Position numbers and translations under genes: made by a program. Of a DNA stretch of 25,152 bases, positions 15,351-24,560 are shown one piece after another. The notes beneath the pieces are model-generated. The model worked only from the letters and a program-made list of their open reading frames with translations, searched no databases and was not told the origin of the DNA. The stretch's first letter is position 1, and every line of letters starts with the position of its first letter. Source of the DNA: Symbiodinium natans (Eukaryota > Sar > Dinophyceae > Suessiales > Symbiodiniaceae); contig CAJNDS010001277.1 of assembly GCA_905221605.1 (NCBI GenBank), positions 1-25,152 on the forward strand, in the 5' to 3' direction.

Positions 15351-15941
15351 CCTGAGCCTAATGCCCGGCAAGGCCTGCCCAGGACTGGAGGAGGCCATTA
15401 AGGGTTTTTCTAAGTCTCTAGAATACATAAATAAGTAAATATATATATTTATGAATATAAATAAATAAACAAATAAATACTAAACATATATATATATATG
15501 TGTGTGTATACATATATATATATATGTGTATATATATATATATACATCCCCCGCCCCCGAAATGGAAGCAATGAAAAAGCAATAACGCCATGAGGACAGT
15601 GTCATGCGAGATAAGAAAGCGCCATATCTGGCTACCCCTTTAAACCCACGGTAAGAACAGTGTGAAGACTTTGATAGTGGCCCCCACCCCCTCCCCGCCG
15701 CGGTCGTGCGCAGCGGAAGTTCACCACCCTTGCATCCCTACATTATCTGAACACCAAGTGAAACCGTCGTCTGTACGTAAAGTTGTCCCAGAAACTGGCA
15801 AGTAGGCCCTTGGCTCAAACCTTCAAGTGTCCCACATGGCATTAACGAGTTGCCCTAAATGCGCATAATTCGTGTAAAGTTAGACACAGACCCTTGTCCA
15901 AAAGGCTTGCACGAGTAATGTTTAGGAGTAGTAGTTCTTCG
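15351..15941. other. AT microsatellites then unassigned sequence
   Basis: 15420-15545 is AT-rich: AAATA repeats, then (TA)n and (TG)n runs. From 15546 to 15941 I see no gene. Confidence 0.6.
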
Positions 15942-16800
15942 GGTGCCTGCGGGGTGTAACCTTAGTGTTTAGGCCTAAGTCCTATTCATGAAAAAACCCT
16001 ATTTGTCGAGGTTTAATGAATCTTAAACCTATTCCAAAACCTTACATTTTCCCTTGCCACTACAAAAATATTCGCTTAGCCCGAGTCGTTGGCGGCTTAG
16101 GCTAACACCCGTTCTAGAACCTTACCTTTCCCTCACCACGAACAGCCCAGACCCTCTTCTCATACTTTCAACGAACATTGTGAGGAATAGTCATGCTTCA
16201 GGTGCCTGCGGGGCGAACCCTTAATGCTTAGGCCGAAGGCCTGTTTGTTGGAGGTTTAGGCTGAAACCTAGTCCAAGACTTACATGTTCCCTCGCCGCTA
16301 GAGGCATTTCGCTAAAGCCCCGACCCTATTCCCCAAAGAAATTTCGCTAAAGCCCAGGCCCTATTCCCACACTAACGAATATTCTGTAGGAATAATCATG
16401 CTTGCATTTCGCTAAAGCCCCGGCCCTATTCCCCAAAGAAATTTCGCTAAAGCCCAGGCCCTATTCCCACACTAACGAATATTCTGTAGGAATAATCATG
16501 CTTCAGGTGCCTTCAAGGTGTACCCTTAATGCTTAGGCCGGAGCCCCATTCCTGCAAACCCGGTTAGTTAGTTGAAGGTCTAGGCTGAAACCAAGTCCAA
16601 AACCTTACATGTTCCCTCGCCGCTAAATTTGGCTAAGGCCCAGACCCTATTCCCACACTTTCGACGAAAACGATTAGAAAGCATCCTGCGGGGTGTACCC
16701 TTAATTTGATATTTAGGCCTAAGCTAGATTGACACCTTATTCCAAAACCTCGCACTTTTCCTAGCCACCAAAGAAGCGTCGCTAAGCATAAATGATAGCA
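15942..16800. repeat. degenerate tandem satellite with 100-bp duplication
   Basis: Unit starts marked by GGTGCCTGCGGGG-like words at 15942, 16201, 16506 and (as CATCCTGCGGGG) 16682. Each is followed by ACCCTTAATGCTTAGGCC-like text, then AACCTTACATGTTCCCTCGC. Inside unit two, 16304-16403 is duplicated head-to-tail as 16404-16503 with a single visible difference. No coding signal. Confidence 0.82.
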
Positions 16801-17079
16801 TTGTTCCATTTTGCTCAGGCATCACTTTCGGCAACCTATTGGTTTGGGCCTGAACAATCCTAAGCGCTAAACCTTTTTTCCTAACAGCTAAACCATATTC
16901 CTGAACTTTATTTGCTGGCTATTAATGCCTCAACTCGAGTAATTGTTTAAAACAATTCTTCCTGGGACGCAATCAGGATTTCCTAAACATTGAGTGCCCT
17001 CAGCACCACAGAATTAACGATGTTGCATAAGAGCTGCCCGGAAAAGCCAATTCCCTAACCAATAAGGATGGTTAAAGTA
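16801..17079. other. unassigned, AT-richer
   Basis: No gene or clear repeat seen, apart from weak resemblance to the satellite at its left edge. Confidence 0.45.
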
Positions 17080-17128
17080 AACCCTAAACCCTAAACCCTA
17101 CCCAAACCTAAACCCTAAACCCTAAATC
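17080..17128. repeat. ITS, C-rich
   Basis: CCCTAAA units with a CCCAAACC interruption. Confidence 0.87.
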
Positions 17129-17309
17129 CTCGTCACTCCTCACAGCCCACCACTGAAACAGCTCCGAATGCAATCACTTCTCAGTTCTGGCAGGCAGCAA
17201 AAGACTGTCGACAGACAGTTAGTAGTATTTGAGTAAAGTTGTAGTACAGACATACATGTACGAGCCGCGATGGAATTTCAATCCCGGGATTGACTTTCAA
17301 ACCTGCCAA

Positions 17310-17440
17310 GGATCCAAGATCCCATACTGTCAGGGGGTCTCGTCAAGAGCATCTTGGATCCCACAGCCACAGGCCGCATTGGGATCGGGAGCCAAGATGC
17401 TCTCGACCGGGGCCCCCTGAGAATCTTGGATCTTGGATCC
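17310..17440. mobile_element. foldback element with 53-bp arms
   Basis: The left arm 17310-17362 (GGATCCAAGATCC, then CAGGGGG, then AGAGCATCTTGG) is closely matched by the reverse complement of 17388-17440. A 25-base loop separates the arms. The outer flanks (CCTGCCAAGG / CCTAGGCGG) extend the symmetry a little. No transposase ORF. Confidence 0.8.
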
Positions 17441-17569
17441 TAGGCGGATGGAAGTTCTATACTCTCATAAACATGGCGGGTCGCGATGATAGGCAGATGG
17501 TGAGACAGCCTTGATGAATCATGACGGTGAGTTGCGAGGGTCTTGGAAGACATGACGTTGGCCTTAGAA

Positions 17570-17850
17570 GATGTAAATAAATAGCTAAAAAAACTATGTA
17601 TATATACATATATATTATAGATGTCAATCTATATCTATCTACCTATCTATCTATCTATCTATCTACCTAGGTGTGTATATATATATATACATAGATATGT
17701 ATGTGTATATATAAAAATATGCAAATATAAACATATAAATATATAAACATATAAATATATAAAGATATAAATAGAGATATATATATATATATGTATTTAT
17801 TTATTTATTGATGTACTGCTTTGCATGTATGTGTATATATATATAAGGTT
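17570..17850. repeat. AT-rich microsatellite cluster
   Basis: Contains (ATCT)n at about 17630-17670, several (TA)n runs, AAATATAAACATAT repeats and (TTTA)n near 17792. No gene. Confidence 0.85.
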
Positions 17851-18484
17851 CAGATTGCGGGGGTAGGCTTGGCATTGAAAGTCGCAGTTTTCAGGTGAAG
17901 CCCAGGACTGTTTTTCGATCCAAGTCTAAGGGTAGCGGAGCTCGAGTCGGAAAGCTCCTGATGTTGCACCCGGTTTAGTATCGGCCCCCGCTTTAAAGAC
18001 AAACTGGCCGAATTATTCAGGACACCCTGACTGTTTGGGAGTCCCTCTTTAAAGACAAATCGTCCGGGCGCCGTAAGAAAATTCCACGTGCCGTGCCTTT
18101 AAAAAAGATAGCCGGGCATCACTGCCCCTTTTGAACTTATCTAAGCTCCTCCCTATTAAAATCATGTGAACCCCCGGGGCCGTGTAATCAGGATCCCATC
18201 CGCCTCGACTGCACACTAAACCGGGTGCAACATTACGACAAGAACTTTCGAGAGAGCCCTTGACAGCAACCCCCCCTCCTCGCTTCAAATAGTTTTTTTT
18301 CCCAGGGAGTGATTACGTACGTTTGATGAGGAGGCTCCCAAAAGGCCAGTGCCTTGAATCCTCAACCCTCGCCCCGAAGCCCTACACCCTTGACCCCAAC
18401 TCTTGCCGCCCCTGCTCCCTCGACAGCCGGATGACAGGTAGCCAGCCACGCCCAGAAGGTGGGAGGGTATTTCCAAGCCTTTAA
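17851..18484. other. interval without a called gene
   Basis: Minus-strand frames of 79 and 88 codons are present, but neither shows a recognisable domain or good boundaries. CGGTTTAGTATCGG near 17970 and CTTTAAAGACAAA at about 17991 and 18048 are repeated words. Confidence 0.4.
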
Positions 18485-18706
18485 TCAAATCATTTCTAGC
18501 CCTAAGCCCATATGCTTCTGTGTGGGATCTTGAGGATGAGTCGATTGCCATCCACAGGCAGGTGAGTCACACATGCCCCAAATTCGACACTCAAGGCACA
18601 TGCTCCCTTTCATGCCGCGCCACAGCCTTCTGCATGTTCGCATGCCGTTGATCGCTGCCACCTTCACCCATGGCTCTTCCACCTTCGCCAATGGCTCTCC
18701 CTTCAT
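18485..18706 (-). CDS. possible small ORF, minus strand, unknown
   Basis: ATG at 18706 opens 73 codons: MKGEPLAKVEEPWVKVAAIN, GMRTCRRLWRGMKGSMCLEC, then RIWGMCDSPACGW, ending TGA. The Cys-x2-Cys-x5-Cys-x4-Cys spacing (CLEC, C, C) could bind metal but matches no family I can name. It follows closely on a 175-codon ATG-less minus frame (18714-19241). Plausible but unproven. Confidence 0.3.
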   Translation of the reverse strand: MKGEPLAKVEEPWVKVAAINGMRTCRRLWRGMKGSMCLECRIWGMCDSPACGWQSTHPQDPTQKHMGLGLEMI

Positions 18707-18833
18707 GGCCACATCATATTATGAGGCATAATAAGGTGAAGTCGGACTGGGTTGACGGATTTACCCCCTGCCGCCCGCTCAAACGGCCCTGCAGACCTTG
18801 ACCCAGAGCCCGAATCATGAAGCTCCCAACCCG

Positions 18834-19043
18834 CAGGCCCCCCCAACGCATGCAAGACCCGTGTGGTTGTTCAACAGCCTGGCAGAAGGCGCGTCCTATG
18901 GGGTCTGCAGTGGGGGTTGCTGGGGTCATGCAGGATTTAGGGCCTTTGACGCCAACCATCAGTTTATGTCTGAAATGTTCTGCCATCGGCCAAGGTGGTG
19001 TCCAGCACATGCCTGCCAGAAGTTCCAGAAGCGATTGATCTAG
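18834..19043 (+). other. candidate Cys-rich terminal exon
   Basis: The plus frame ending TAG 19041-19043 reads VWLFNSLAEGASYGVCSGGC, WGHAGFRAFDANHQFMSEMF, CHRPRWCPAHACQKF. It is rich in Cys, Trp and His, with third positions favouring G/C. A 175-codon minus frame covers the same DNA, and another plus frame with ATG is open. I prefer this frame on composition only. No family recognised. Confidence 0.3.
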
Positions 19044-19537
19044 GCTCTGGCGCCTGATTGGTCTTCGGCTTAGGATTGGTCTGCGAGTCGAGGGGTTACC
19101 TTGATATATGATTTGTCTTGAGGGCTTCGGAACAAGCACGCTTCCATAGTAAGGCACAGTAGGCGAAGGTTGGGATAGCACAGATGCCAGCAACCCGAAT
19201 CCACTGCGCCATCTACGAAACGAACACCTGCCTTGATGCAATCCCTAACTGGTGATCCGCCTCCGTGCTGAAACGTGTTTAGGGGTTTTGGATTTTGGGT
19301 TTAGATGTGAAAGAACAAGAAGCTTGCGCACGTCCATGGGCTGCTAAGATGTGCGTGCCCGGGTCGTCGGAGACCATGTAAACCCACTCACAAGAGTGAG
19401 GATCAAGTGGAAGTGGAGAGCCTTCCCAACAGGTGCGAAGTGGCCCACTCGTCACTATGTGGCTCGTCACCGCTTTCCTTCTTGTTCGAATCATCATCTC
19501 TCTCTCACCACCTGCGAATAGTTCTCTGATCATGTTA
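19044..19537. other. interval without a called gene
   Basis: Minus frames extend here without ATG or recognisable domains. A TTTAGGGG/TTTTGGATTTTGGGTTTAG telomere-like relic lies at about 19279-19305. Confidence 0.4.
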
Positions 19538-19560
19538 GACCCTAAACCCTAAACCCAAAC
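19538..19560. repeat. short ITS, C-rich
   Basis: Three units: CCCTAAA, CCCTAAA, CCCAAAC. Confidence 0.75.
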
Positions 19561-19962
19561 CATAAAGCCTTGAAAAGATCCTCCCTGGCTGATGCCCTAT
19601 CGGACGTCTAATCGCAAAGAGAGGTTTCATCTCAGGATAGGCTGCTTTAAAACCAAAAGCCCAAAACCCATAGCCAAGATGTTGCTCCTTATGCATTTTC
19701 CGCCCTGAAGCCCAGAATCCATAAACGCAGTTAAGCCATCAGCTGACTCTGTGCGACTTTGTGCAGCCCACTAGCGCTTGCCCTAGGCCTCTAGGCGGCA
19801 TCAGGAGGAACCACGCGCACTTCAGGGCTGTTCACACTTGCCACGGGAAGCCTCAGCCACGCAGTGTCTAGGTGTAGGCAACAGACTTGAGCCGGCGATG
19901 ACTAGGTCGAGCTTCAGGAATTTTGGAACGAAGACACTTGCTGCCAATGCTTGGCCGCAGCC
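19561..19962 (+). promoter_or_regulatory. upstream region of the membrane-protein gene
   Basis: Non-coding as far as I can see. It ends GCCGCAGCCATGG. CAG sites at about 19915 and 19958-19960 could accept a spliced leader in trans, the usual way dinoflagellate mRNAs get their 5' end. No TATA-type element identified. Confidence 0.35.
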
Positions 19963-21369
19963 ATGGCAAAGTCGCTCAAGGCGACCTTGGCCGTGCTAAC
20001 TCTTGCAGCGCTGAAGAGCTGTGAAGCAGCAACCACACCTGAAGAACGGCAGGCAAGCACCGTGATTTTAGTTTTCGCCGTCATTTTCCTAGTTGCCTTT
20101 CTTGCCACGCTGGCCACGTCGTCCATCTATGCTCAAAGTGAGCGTTCAAGGACGAAAGCATTGTTCGGTCTGCTGATCTCCTGCGGTTGCTTGGTTGCCA
20201 GCCTAGCGTTGTGGATACTCTACATAAGGCACAGACAAACGCTGGAGTCAGCTCACGAGCAGTGGCAAGAGGATCGAACCATCTTGCTGACCCTCGCGAT
20301 CACCTGTACACTCACTTTCATCTTCGCCTCCACATGCTTGTTGTCACATCAGCAATCACATCAGCAATCTTTGCCTTCAGATTCAGAATCCGGCGCTGCC
20401 ACTAGCCCGTGGATGTACATGTACGGAATGGTGCTATTCATTTGCGTTGCGGCCACTGCGGCTTTGTGGGTGACCTATGGAGGACAGGAAGCCAGGACCA
20501 ACTGCAGCACACTTCGAGAACTCAGCCCTGCATTGTGCGAGCCGTCGATGTGGATCAGCCCGCCACCTGCTGGGTTTTCTGCTTCGGAGTGCTGCCGACA
20601 GCCCTGGTCGGCAACCACAACCGTGACCACGACGATGACTCAGACAAGCACTCGAATTCAATCCAAGCAAACTGCGCCGTGCCAGTGCAACGGTGGCAAT
20701 GCTTCTTCTGTCGGTGCCCTTCTTTGCGAGACCGGAAGTGGAGAGGAGTGCTCCCAGGTCAATGAATCGTGCTTCGCGGCCGGGCGACTGTGTACACCGG
20801 CATTGTGCCGAACCCGTCAGGGTTTGTCTGCAGATTGCAGCAGCTTTCTCGAAGAGGCAAGTTGCTCACTTCAAGCAGCCTGTGTCTGGGAAGACACGCA
20901 AGTCACCTATGCCTATCTTTGCCGGCCTCTGGAAAGCCAAGATGCCGTCTCTGTTAGTCTTTGTGCTGAATACTCGACGGAGTCCACGTGCAACGAGCAA
21001 ATAATTTGCAGGTGGCGGCTCGAAGCGCTTAGTGCAGAGAGATGCAGCAACGGAGGAAGCTGGCGTGGTTGCGTGAGCAGCATACCCTCCCTGAACCACC
21101 TCTGCAGTTCGCTGCGGACATCACCAGATTGTGCAACAGACCGCTTCTGCCAGTGGAACCCGACATGCGAATGCACCGACGACTTCTTTGGTGACTTCTG
21201 CGACAAGCGCGTCGCTCCGGTTACAGGCGGTCTTGGGTGCGTACAGCATCCGAGTCGCTTCTGCCGCGCAATCATCTATGCAGCCTCGGAGGATGATCGG
21301 TTCCGATGCTCCAGCCCCGGGCTGGACGGTGCTTGCGACGACTGGCTGCACTTGAAGCACGTGGCCCAG
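19963..21369 (+). other. exon 1: four membrane helices and Cys-rich ectodomain
   Basis: The ATG (GCAGCCATGGC context) is preferred over upstream non-ATG codons in the same frame. 469 codons. The Thr linker ATTTVTTTMTQTSTR sits at about 217-231, followed by about 27 Cys and the EGF_1-type end CECTDDFFGDFC. N-x-S/T sites include NCS (180) and NAS/NES further on. It ends CCCAG|GTGAAG, with reading frame continuing only five codons beyond. Longest reliable open frame in the window. Confidence 0.78.
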
Positions 21370-23118
21370 GTGAAGGGTTCTTACTAAACTCCCAGCAGAA
21401 GCCTACTGACATTGTGTATGGCATGGACGCTGTTCCTCGTGATAGGTGGTTGGTTGGTGCTCATATCGTTGCTAGAATCCTAGAACTTTTACCTTTTCCC
21501 TCTAACTTTGGCCGCCACTTTGCAATGTTGTTCCATGCTGCCGCTGTGGTGGTTGTCGTTGTTGATGTGGCCGTTGTTGCTGCAGCTGCTGCTTGCAACG
21601 CGGTGCTTGCAAGAGCCCGGAGGCTTCTTAAACCTGACAACGCAGGTGATGTACGAGGTGGAGTTGGGCACAACCATCGTCGATTTTGCTGCTGTTTTCT
21701 TTGGCCTGGCCATCAGCTTTAGTATTCATCAGAGGTCAAACTTCCAAGGTGCCTTGAAGATTGGAGTCAACTTTTTTTGGAAGCCCCAAGTATGTACTGA
21801 GATAGGGCTTCAAAAGATGTGTCGAGCGACTGAACCCAAGAATACAACAACTCAGGCTACCGTCGCTTCACGCTTTTGGCCATTATCATCAGCTTCGTGG
21901 TGGATTTGGTCCTTAAAGCCAATCTCTTGAGCGTCGTTCGCGCAGTTTCCCTCAGCAAGTACCAGGCTGCGGGCCGAGGGTTGAGTTTAGGACCCTACAT
22001 CTGAAGCCTGCAGACGGCGGAAGTGCCACAACTAAAGCGCAGTGTGCTAGAGAGAGGTTTTTGAGATTGAAAGGCATTAAACACATGAGTCCGAAGGCCC
22101 CAAAAGCGAATCCCGGGTGCTCTGGATAGGCAAGCCCTAAACCCTAAACCCTAAACCCTAAACCCTAAACCCTAAACCCTAAACCCTAAACCCTAAACCC
22201 TAAGCCCTAAGCCCTAAGCCCTAAGCCCTTGCAAACCCAAAGCCCCGCAACAATGCGAGGACTCGTCCTGCACGTCGCAGGACTTGGAAGGCGATGATTC
22301 GTTTCTTGGTGGTTTAGGGTTTAGGGTTTAGGGTTCAGGGTTTAGGGTTGAAATCATGTTGCCTAATGAAGAAACACGACCACAACCCAGGTTTGCGAGG
22401 TTGACAGGCTTGGCGGTGTGGATACTTTGTCATAGTTGGGAAACATTTTGCATTTTTTAGGGTACTTAAACCCAATCAGGAATATGAATTTAAGATTTTT
22501 ATACTATCCCAACCATGAGTCAGGATAGCAATTATGGCAACTGCAAGCATCATCGTGGCTGCACTTGGGCTTTGTGCTACTGGTGTGCTAATCGCCGCAG
22601 CGGACTTGTGCGATCTTACCGCAAAGCTGGGGTTTCTGTTGATCACCCATGGTGCGGGTGGTCTGGTAGCTGTGGTCAGTTTCTTCAGCTTAAGGTTCAA
22701 CACGGAACCTTTTGTTGACGAGATTGGTGCCATAGAGAAGGCAGCCTTGGGCATTCAGACCTTGAAAACAGGGCAGCTATGTTTCACAAGGCACCCGGAC
22801 TTGCCAGATCCCAAGATGGTTGGTGTGGAGTGGAGCAACCCAGGCCTCCATATTATACTGCCCGGTGCCCTCGCGCTGACATCGCTGTCCTCCGCACTCG
22901 CAATCGCCGTTGTTCCGAGGACGGCAAGGGAGGAAATAAGAGAGGCAGCTCCGGCTGTGGGTCGACGCAGCCGAGTGACACCAGCTCCAGTAGTGGGGCG
23001 CCGCGATGATGTCAGTGACTCGAAGCCACAGCCACCGAAGAAACCCCGGACGCCGGCTGCCTCCGCGCCCACTGGGCATGCGCCGTCCCTGCACTCCACG
23101 CAGACTGAGATTCCTTGA
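19963..23118 (+). CDS. four-exon multi-pass membrane protein, EGF ectodomain
   Basis: Proposed join: 19963-21369, 21646-21748, 21856-21958, 22524-23118. All introns are GT-AG, phases agree (0, 1, 2), and the total of 2208 bases gives 735 residues. Seen: a signal-like N-terminus (1-22); membrane segments at about 33-55, 66-88, 106-127, 150-172; a Cys-rich ectodomain (about 173-475) with a Thr-rich linker and an EGF signature (402-413); then membrane segments at about 477-496, 508-528, 539-563, 573-594 and 646-668; and a basic, Pro-rich tail (669-735). Inference: a surface protein with four plus five membrane helices around one large external loop, presumably reached by trans-spliced mRNA. I know no family with this layout. 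If the introns are wrong, the first ORF would end at 21387 with a 474-residue product. Confidence 0.6.
21646..21748 (+). other. exon 2: fifth membrane helix
   Basis: After ACAACGCAG: VMYEVELGTTIVDFAAVFFG, then LAISFSI and a polar end, to CCAAG|GTGCCT. 34 codons plus one base. An alternative ATG at about 21535 in the same frame would give a signal-like start, so this could instead begin a separate gene. Confidence 0.58.
21856..21958 (+). other. exon 3: sixth membrane helix
   Basis: After CAACTCAG: YRRFTLLAIIISFVVDLVLK, then ANLLSVVRAVSLS, ending AGCAA|GTACCA. If not spliced there, the frame ends at TGA 22002-22004. Confidence 0.58.
22134..22230. repeat. ITS, C-rich
   Basis: Nine to ten CCCTAAA units, then four CCCTAAG variants. 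Confidence 0.93.
22243..22311 (+). other. exon-like island between opposed ITS
   Basis: Starts after CCCAAAG, ends before GTTTAGGG. One frame reads PQQCEDSSCTSQDLEGDDSF, then LG, acidic with two Cys. The phase does not fit the flanking exons of the membrane protein, so it is not part of that model. Confidence 0.28.
22311..22349. repeat. ITS, G-rich
   Basis: Five TTTAGGG units, one TTCAGGG. Confidence 0.9.
22524..23118 (+). other. exon 4: three membrane helices and basic tail
   Basis: After ATGAGTCAG. The frame continues I-A-I-M into MATASIIVAALGLCATGVLI, LGFLLITHGAGGLVAVVSFF and HIILPGALALTSLSSALAIA. A cytosolic-type tail follows with RRSRV, GRRDD and PPKKPRTP, ending TGA 23116-23118. It has its own ATG at 22534, so it could alternatively be a separate 194-residue gene. 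Confidence 0.65.
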
Positions 23119-23539
23119 GAACGTGACTTTGATTTGGCAGGTTCCACACAACTCGAAAGGGGCTGCTCAAGGCAGAAACCCAGACATTTTTAAATTCTGG
23201 CCTCGACGACACTTGACACGAGTGTCGCGAATGAAGGCCTGAAGCAGGCCTCCTTTCCATTTCCAGCAACAGCTAGCTGACTAGGAGCACATGATAGCAC
23301 AAGTAAAGATGCGTTTCTTGTGAGGGTTGCGAGGGCACCTGCCAAGCCCTGCCCGCAGTAGTTGTCAGGGCACAATTGGGTTTAGGGTTGAGGGTTGAGG
23401 GTTGAGGGTGCAAGGTTGAGAGCCCATCAATCACACACACTGACACAGCGCCGGAAGCTTTTATGCCGAGGCGGTGCCCAGCCCGGGCCTACGAGAAGTT
23501 GAACCAGAAGCGGTTGATCTGAGTTTTATGAGTATAGGG
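23119..23539. other. 3' flank, with a TTGAGGG telomere-like tract
   Basis: Probable 3' UTR and flank of the membrane-protein gene. At 23376-23410 there are five telomere-like units, four of them TTGAGGG variants. No gene. Confidence 0.55.
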
Positions 23540-23632
23540 GGGTTTACGAAAATAGGGGGGGGACCCCGAATATAAACCTAGGATCCCCTTATAATAAGGA
23601 CACCAATTAAGTACCCCTATTTTCGTAAACCC
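23540..23632. mobile_element. small TIR element, 19-bp perfect ends
   Basis: GGGTTTACGAAAATAGGGG at 23540-23558 and its exact reverse complement at 23614-23632. The interior has GGACCCC and GGATCCCC words. At 93 bp with no ORF, it is MITE-like. Confidence 0.75.
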
Positions 23633-23807
23633 TTGTAAGAGGGTTTGGGTTGGCTGTGGGCCACAAGTCCATGCCGCAGAAGCAGGTTGGGCGCAGAGCG
23701 GAAAATTCGAGACTGTGATTTACTGACCTGAAGATGCGCATCGACATGCGTCGAAGTTCTGTGGGCTTTTGCATTGCGACCGCAGGGGGGGAACATTAAA
23801 GCAGCCC
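23633..23807. other. short unassigned interval
   Basis: No gene seen. Minus frames here run on into the minisatellite. Confidence 0.45.
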
Positions 23808-24003
23808 GCCCGACTTGCCCCACTTGCCCCACTTGCATGCCCACTTGCCCCACTTGCATGCCCACTTGCCCCACTTGCCCCACTTGCTCCACTTGCTTGC
23901 TCCGCTTGCCCCACTCGCCCCACTTGCCCCGCATTGTCCCACATTGCCCCACGTTGCACCACATTGCCCCACATTGCCCCACATTGCCCCACTTGCCCCA
24001 CGC
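23808..24003. repeat. minisatellite switching from 9-bp to 10-bp unit
   Basis: First part (to about 23930): ACTTGCCCC units with inserted CATG variants (TGCATGCCCACT). Second part: ACATTGCCCC-type units of 10 bp. A final 9-bp unit closes it. It is stop-free in several frames of both strands, hence spurious Cys-Pro-Thr or Gly-Gln-Val repeats. Confidence 0.88.
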
Positions 24004-24126
24004 CCCACGCGCCCTCTCCCGACCTGTGGCGGAGCAGGTTTGGAGGGCTGTCCCTAAACCATCGCCCCGCTCAGGCCCTCCCAGAAGTGGAGCACACAGT
24101 GCTGCATGGTAAGTGAACCAATTTCA

Positions 24127-24258
24127 AGCCGAAAAGCGGGGTTTGCTTTTTGGCCGGTTTGGGGGGAGAAAGCAAACCCCCGATCTCGAGCCGAAAAGCG
24201 GGGTTTGCTCTGATGGAGTTTTGGGCTGGTTTTGGGGGAGAAAGCAACCTCCCGATCT
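24127..24258. repeat. two diverged tandem units of about 62-70 bp with hairpin
   Basis: AGCCGAAAAGCGGGGTTTGC begins units at 24127 and 24189; each ends AGAAAGCAA-CCCCGATCT-like. Within unit one, CGGGGTTTGCTTT and AAAGCAAACCCCCG can pair as a stem. Confidence 0.75.
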
Positions 24259-24384
24259 GCTTAGGGCCAGGGTTTCTAGTTTAATTGAGTTTAATTGTAT
24301 GGGTCTTTGTTCTGCGGAGCTGCCTCAGTACCGACGCTTGTTGCAGCTCAAGTACCGCAGGGCTTCTTCAAGTGTTGCGCATAG

Positions 24385-24560
24385 AAGCATCAACTGCCTT
24401 GGCCATATACACCTTCCCTGGTGCATATCATGCGGTCATGCAAAGCCCCAGGCGCCCTGGCCATATACGACTTGCTCATCCCTCATGGAGGCATATACGC
24501 ATCAAGTGCCTTGGCCATATAAACAATCCCTCATGTAAATTCGTGCGGTCATAAAATTCT
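24385..24560. repeat. three tandem units of about 54-58 bp
   Basis: GGCCATATA words at 24401, 24459 and 24513. Each is followed by a CATCCCTCATG/TTCCCTGGTG-like stretch, and two carry GTGCGGTCAT/ATGCGGTCAT. No gene. Confidence 0.7.

Larger units (their letters stand above)
21959..22523 (+). other. intron 3, containing opposed ITS
   Basis: GTACCA to ATGAGTCAG. Holds the C-rich tract at 22134-22230 and G-rich tract at 22311-22349, with an exon-like island between them. Confidence 0.5.

Noticed and set aside
15803-15821. GTAGGCCCTTGGCTCAAAC, resembling DinoSL
   Set aside because: Too many differences and a gap from the consensus, with no ORF behind it.
16304-16503. Direct repeats considered as a CRISPR-like array
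   Set aside because: Only two near-identical 100-bp units with no spacers, in a eukaryotic satellite.
17229-17514. 63- and 74-codon frames
   Set aside because: They lie across the foldback element, and its inverted arms explain the sequence.
18714-19241. 175-codon minus-strand frame
   Set aside because: No initiating ATG until residue 78, no recognisable domain, and overlapped by a more protein-like plus frame. Left uncalled.
20434-21360. Minus-strand and alternate plus frames inside exon 1 of the membrane protein
   Set aside because: Shadow frames of a long, well-supported plus-strand coding region.
21535-21748. Separate gene starting at ATG with a signal-like Leu-rich stretch
   Set aside because: Possible, but the acceptor at 21645 joins exon 1 in phase, so the four-exon model is preferred. 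Noted as an alternative.
23617-24116. Several long frames on both strands with Gly-Gln-Val or Cys-Pro-Thr repeats
   Set aside because: They are translations of the 9/10-bp minisatellite, open in many frames because the unit lacks stops.
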